From contig JADHVZ010000015.1 of assembly GCA_016783745.1 (NCBI GenBank), forward strand, positions 1-42,229: a DNA stretch of 42,229 nt, in the 5' to 3' direction. The DNA is from Candidatus Omnitrophota bacterium (GTDB lineage: Bacteria; Omnitrophota; Gorgyraeia; JAHIPI01). Shown here in pieces: positions 40,527 through 42,229 of this stretch (positions are counted from its first letter, which is position 1; every line of letters begins with the position of its first letter). The notes beneath the pieces were generated by a model that saw nothing but the letters and a program-made list of their open reading frames with translations, was not told where the DNA came from and searched no databases. A program made the translations under genes and the position numbers.

Positions 40527-40582
40527 TTGACTAAACCTCGACAGTGGTGTATACTATGTTCTATAAAACGAACATATGTTCG
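40527..40582 (+). promoter_or_regulatory. Promoter and palindromic operator of the MNT/HEPN pair
   Basis: TTGACT, 17-base spacer, TATACT; then a perfect 14-base palindrome CGAACATATGTTCG at 40569-40582 in the leader, a likely site for the wHTH domain of the MNT protein. Confidence 0.72.
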
Positions 40583-40614
40583 GTAAAAGAAGCAAACATT
40601 AAGGTGATGGAATC

Positions 40615-41238
40615 ATGAAGATACGTGACAAATTAGACGAAATATTAAATCAAGGTTCAAAGATAAAAATATTACGTTTTCTTTTTGCTGCAAAGGACGA
40701 ACATACAGGCAGAGGTATTGCTAAGGCTATCAATATGAGTGTATCGTCTACATATGAAACACTTCAAGAGATGAAAGATATTGGTATAGTTAGCGCAAGA
40801 AGAAAAGGTAAGGCAAAGTTATACAAACTAAGAGAAAATAATCATTTTGTTAAAGAGCTACTAGCTCCATTATTTGAAAAAGAAAAAGCTCTATATAATA
40901 ATATTATTAATTCTATTAAGAAAGCTCTATTAAAAAATAAAAAGAATATTATTTCAATTGCTATATTTGGCAGCGTTGCCAGTAACCAAGAGACATCAAA
41001 AAGTGATATTGATTTAGCCGTTATCGTGAGGAATAATCGTGAAAGAACAAAAACTGACGAATTAATTGATAAATTGAGTATTGATATGGCCCAAAAGTTT
41101 GGTGTTGCCATTTCACCGTATGTTTTAACAGTATTAGAGTTCCGCCATAAATACAGTAAGAAACTGCCTATCATTAAATCTATTGTAAGCAATAATAAAC
41201 TTATTTATGGTGAGCCAATAGAGAGGATCATAGCATGA
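40615..41238 (+). CDS. wHTH-nucleotidyltransferase (MNT-type antitoxin)
   Basis: 207 residues. Winged helix (ILRFLFAAKDEHTGRGIAKA, TYETLQEMKDIGIVSARRKG), a helical spacer, then the MNT domain with IAIFGSVASNQETSKSDIDL (GS and SDIDL). Same architecture as 2923-3489 but clearly diverged. It neutralises the HEPN partner, in known modules by adenylylation, and probably autoregulates through the upstream palindrome. ATGA overlap with the HEPN gene. Confidence 0.88.
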   Translation: MKIRDKLDEILNQGSKIKILRFLFAAKDEHTGRGIAKAINMSVSSTYETLQEMKDIGIVSARRKGKAKLYKLRENNHFVKELLAPLFEKEKALYNNIINSIKKALLKNKKNIISIAIFGSVASNQETSKSDIDLAVIVRNNRERTKTDELIDKLSIDMAQKFGVAISPYVLTVLEFRHKYSKKLPIIKSIVSNNKLIYGEPIERIIA

Positions 41239-41648
41239 GCGCTGCAAGGCATTTCAAAACAAAAAGCGTTGATAAAAGTGATTATTCAATATATCTAGGG
41301 AAGGCTAAAGAATTTTATCAAACAATGTATCAAGCAGAAAAGGCAGAAAACTGGAATGCAGTTGGTTTGAATGGCGTACACTGCGTTATTTCATTAATTG
41401 ATTCACTTCTTGCCAAACATGCTGGAATACGTTCGACAGAAGAAGAACATATGAAAGTAATCGACCTACTTAATTCTTCCATTGCAAGCATGATAAAAGA
41501 TGTTGCGCAAAAGAGCCAGGCCGCGAGGCGTGTAATAGCCAAAAAGAATCTCATTGAATACGAAAATAGGGATTTCAAGCAGAATGAAGCCTTGGATTTG
41601 ATAAAACAAGTTCAGAGGTTTTACGATTGGGCCATTGAGTATATTTAA
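41235..41648 (+). CDS. HEPN-domain toxin
   Basis: 137 residues, all helical. The first helices (DYSIYLGKAKEFYQTMYQAE, WNAVGLNGVHCVISLIDSLL) and last (NLIEYENRDFKQNEALDLIK, RFYDWAIEYI) follow the HEPN pattern. A classic R-x4-6-H is not obvious; the N-G-V-H segment may be a variant. Directly coupled to the MNT gene, which is the strongest support. Intact, unlike the HEPN gene at 3476. Confidence 0.8.
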   Translation: MSAARHFKTKSVDKSDYSIYLGKAKEFYQTMYQAEKAENWNAVGLNGVHCVISLIDSLLAKHAGIRSTEEEHMKVIDLLNSSIASMIKDVAQKSQAARRVIAKKNLIEYENRDFKQNEALDLIKQVQRFYDWAIEYI

Positions 41649-41670
41649 TATGAAAACAAAGCGTCAAGTA

Positions 41671-41722
41671 AAAAGGGGACAGACACTTTTTAAGTGCTTC
41701 AAAAAGTGTCTGTCCCCTTTTT
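41671..41722. terminator. Hairpin repeat acting between convergent genes
   Basis: GGGGACAGACACTTTTT and its complement flank a short AAGTGCTTC loop, with A-runs and T-runs outside both arms. Placed between HEPN (+) and rpoN (-), it can terminate both. Same family as 2702 and 15720 with a different loop. AACAAAGCGTCAAG, a broken REP, lies just before it. Confidence 0.85.
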
Positions 41723-42229
41723 TATTTCTTCTTCCTTAGATGCGTAGGCAGGATGCGGAGGGATTCTCTATACTTGGCGACTGTCCTGCGCTGTATTACT
41801 ATCCCCTCACCGGCAAGTGTTTCCTGAACGGCTTTATCGCTTAATGGCTTAGCTTTATTTTCAGCGCCCACAATTGCCCCTATCTTTTTCTTTATAGTGA
41901 TCTTAGAGGTGACCTCGCCGTTTTCCTTCTTTATCCCATGACTCAATAGACTCTTCAAGGGCACTACCTTATCGTTTACTTCAATATATTTATTAGATAC
42001 AGTGCGGGTAATAGTGGAGGGGTGCATGTTGAGCGCGGTTGAGATATCCTTAATAGTGAGGCTTTTTATCTCTTCGACACCATTAGCCATCTCATTCTTA
42101 TGAAAACCCAGGATGAAATCCGCCACCTTGCACATGGTTTCCTCGCGCCGCTTGAGGTTATCTATCAGGTGCCTTGCCGAATCCATATTCTCTTTCATGA
42201 ATTTGCGCGTTTCAGGGTCTTTTACGATA
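41722..42229 (-). CDS. rpoN: RNA polymerase sigma-54 factor RpoN, C-terminal part
   Basis: The frame is open to the window edge (VKDPETRKFMKEN precedes the track's Met), so only the last 169 or so codons are here. Core-binding and HTH regions are visible (KRREETMCKVADFILGFH, SLTIKDISTALNMHPSTITR), and the C-terminal RpoN box RRTVAKYRESL contacts the -24 promoter element. The gene ends LPTHLRKKK just before the hairpin. Two shorter copies of this 3' end lie at 31949 and 40227. Confidence 0.95.
   Translation of the reverse strand, partial: IVKDPETRKFMKENMDSARHLIDNLKRREETMCKVADFILGFHKNEMANGVEEIKSLTIKDISTALNMHPSTITRTVSNKYIEVNDKVVPLKSLLSHGIKKENGEVTSKITIKKKIGAIVGAENKAKPLSDKAVQETLAGEGIVIQRRTVAKYRESLRILPTHLRKKK

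Overview
The window looks like a chromosomal segment of an uncultured anaerobic Gram-negative-type bacterium. Secreted giants with LamG, BNR and FG-GAP domains, a DUF2490 outer-membrane protein, a tungsten-linked formate dehydrogenase and a high load of toxin-antitoxin debris would fit Candidatus Omnitrophota or a neighbouring lineage. That placement is inference from gene content only. Standard bacterial signals (TTGACA-N17-TATAAT promoters, Shine-Dalgarno sites) are visible throughout.

Layout. (1) 1-5550 is an accessory patch: a RAYT (REP-associated tyrosine transposase) cut by the window edge, a small membrane protein, a secreted alpha/beta hydrolase, the wreck of an AbiE toxin-antitoxin pair, a hydrolase 3'-end fragment, a wHTH-nucleotidyltransferase/HEPN pair with a frameshifted HEPN, a receiver-domain relic and an IS3-like element. 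(2) 5686-15818 is a two-gene polysaccharide unit: a 2762-residue secreted glycoside-hydrolase/BNR/LamG/CBM protein coupled to an OpgH-like membrane GT2 synthase, closed by a strong hairpin. (3) 15835-30873 is the metabolic core. A promoter with a Rex-like operator precedes a Cys-rich small protein, Rex, FocA, a free lipoyl domain, a DUF2490 barrel and a three-subunit formate dehydrogenase (Cys-type FdhA plus sulfhydrogenase-like FeS and flavin subunits). After a hairpin terminator come MobA, a ModE-type HTH, FdhD, the tungstate importer TupABC, MoeA, MoaA, MoaC, a MOSC protein and MogA. A MerR regulator with a Cys-rich tail follows on its own promoter. (4) 30874-32240 is debris: REP hairpins, an AbiE fragment, a BrnT-like toxin with one nonsense codon plus an intact antitoxin, and an rpoN 3' fragment. 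(5) 32275-36696 is a 1473-residue secreted subtilase with FG-GAP and Ig-like domains. (6) 36697-42229 is a toxin-antitoxin archipelago: a RAYT fragment, AbrB/truncated RelE, an HTH plus membrane-peptide unit with palindromic operators, intact AbiEi/AbiEii, a second rpoN fragment, intact wHTH-MNT/HEPN, and the 3' part of the resident rpoN.

How it fits together. Regions 2 and 3 are well-ordered operons with overlapping genes. Region 3 encodes nearly everything for a Rex-controlled W/Mo formate:NAD(P) system (transport, catalysis, cofactor assembly, metal import) except molybdopterin synthase (MoaD/MoaE). Regions 1, 4 and 6 share three hairpin families and at least five gene fragments whose truncation points lie next to those hairpins. 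Most fragments keep the gene 3' end. This suggests REP/RAYT-linked rearrangement of the accessory DNA. No rRNA, tRNA or CRISPR array was seen.
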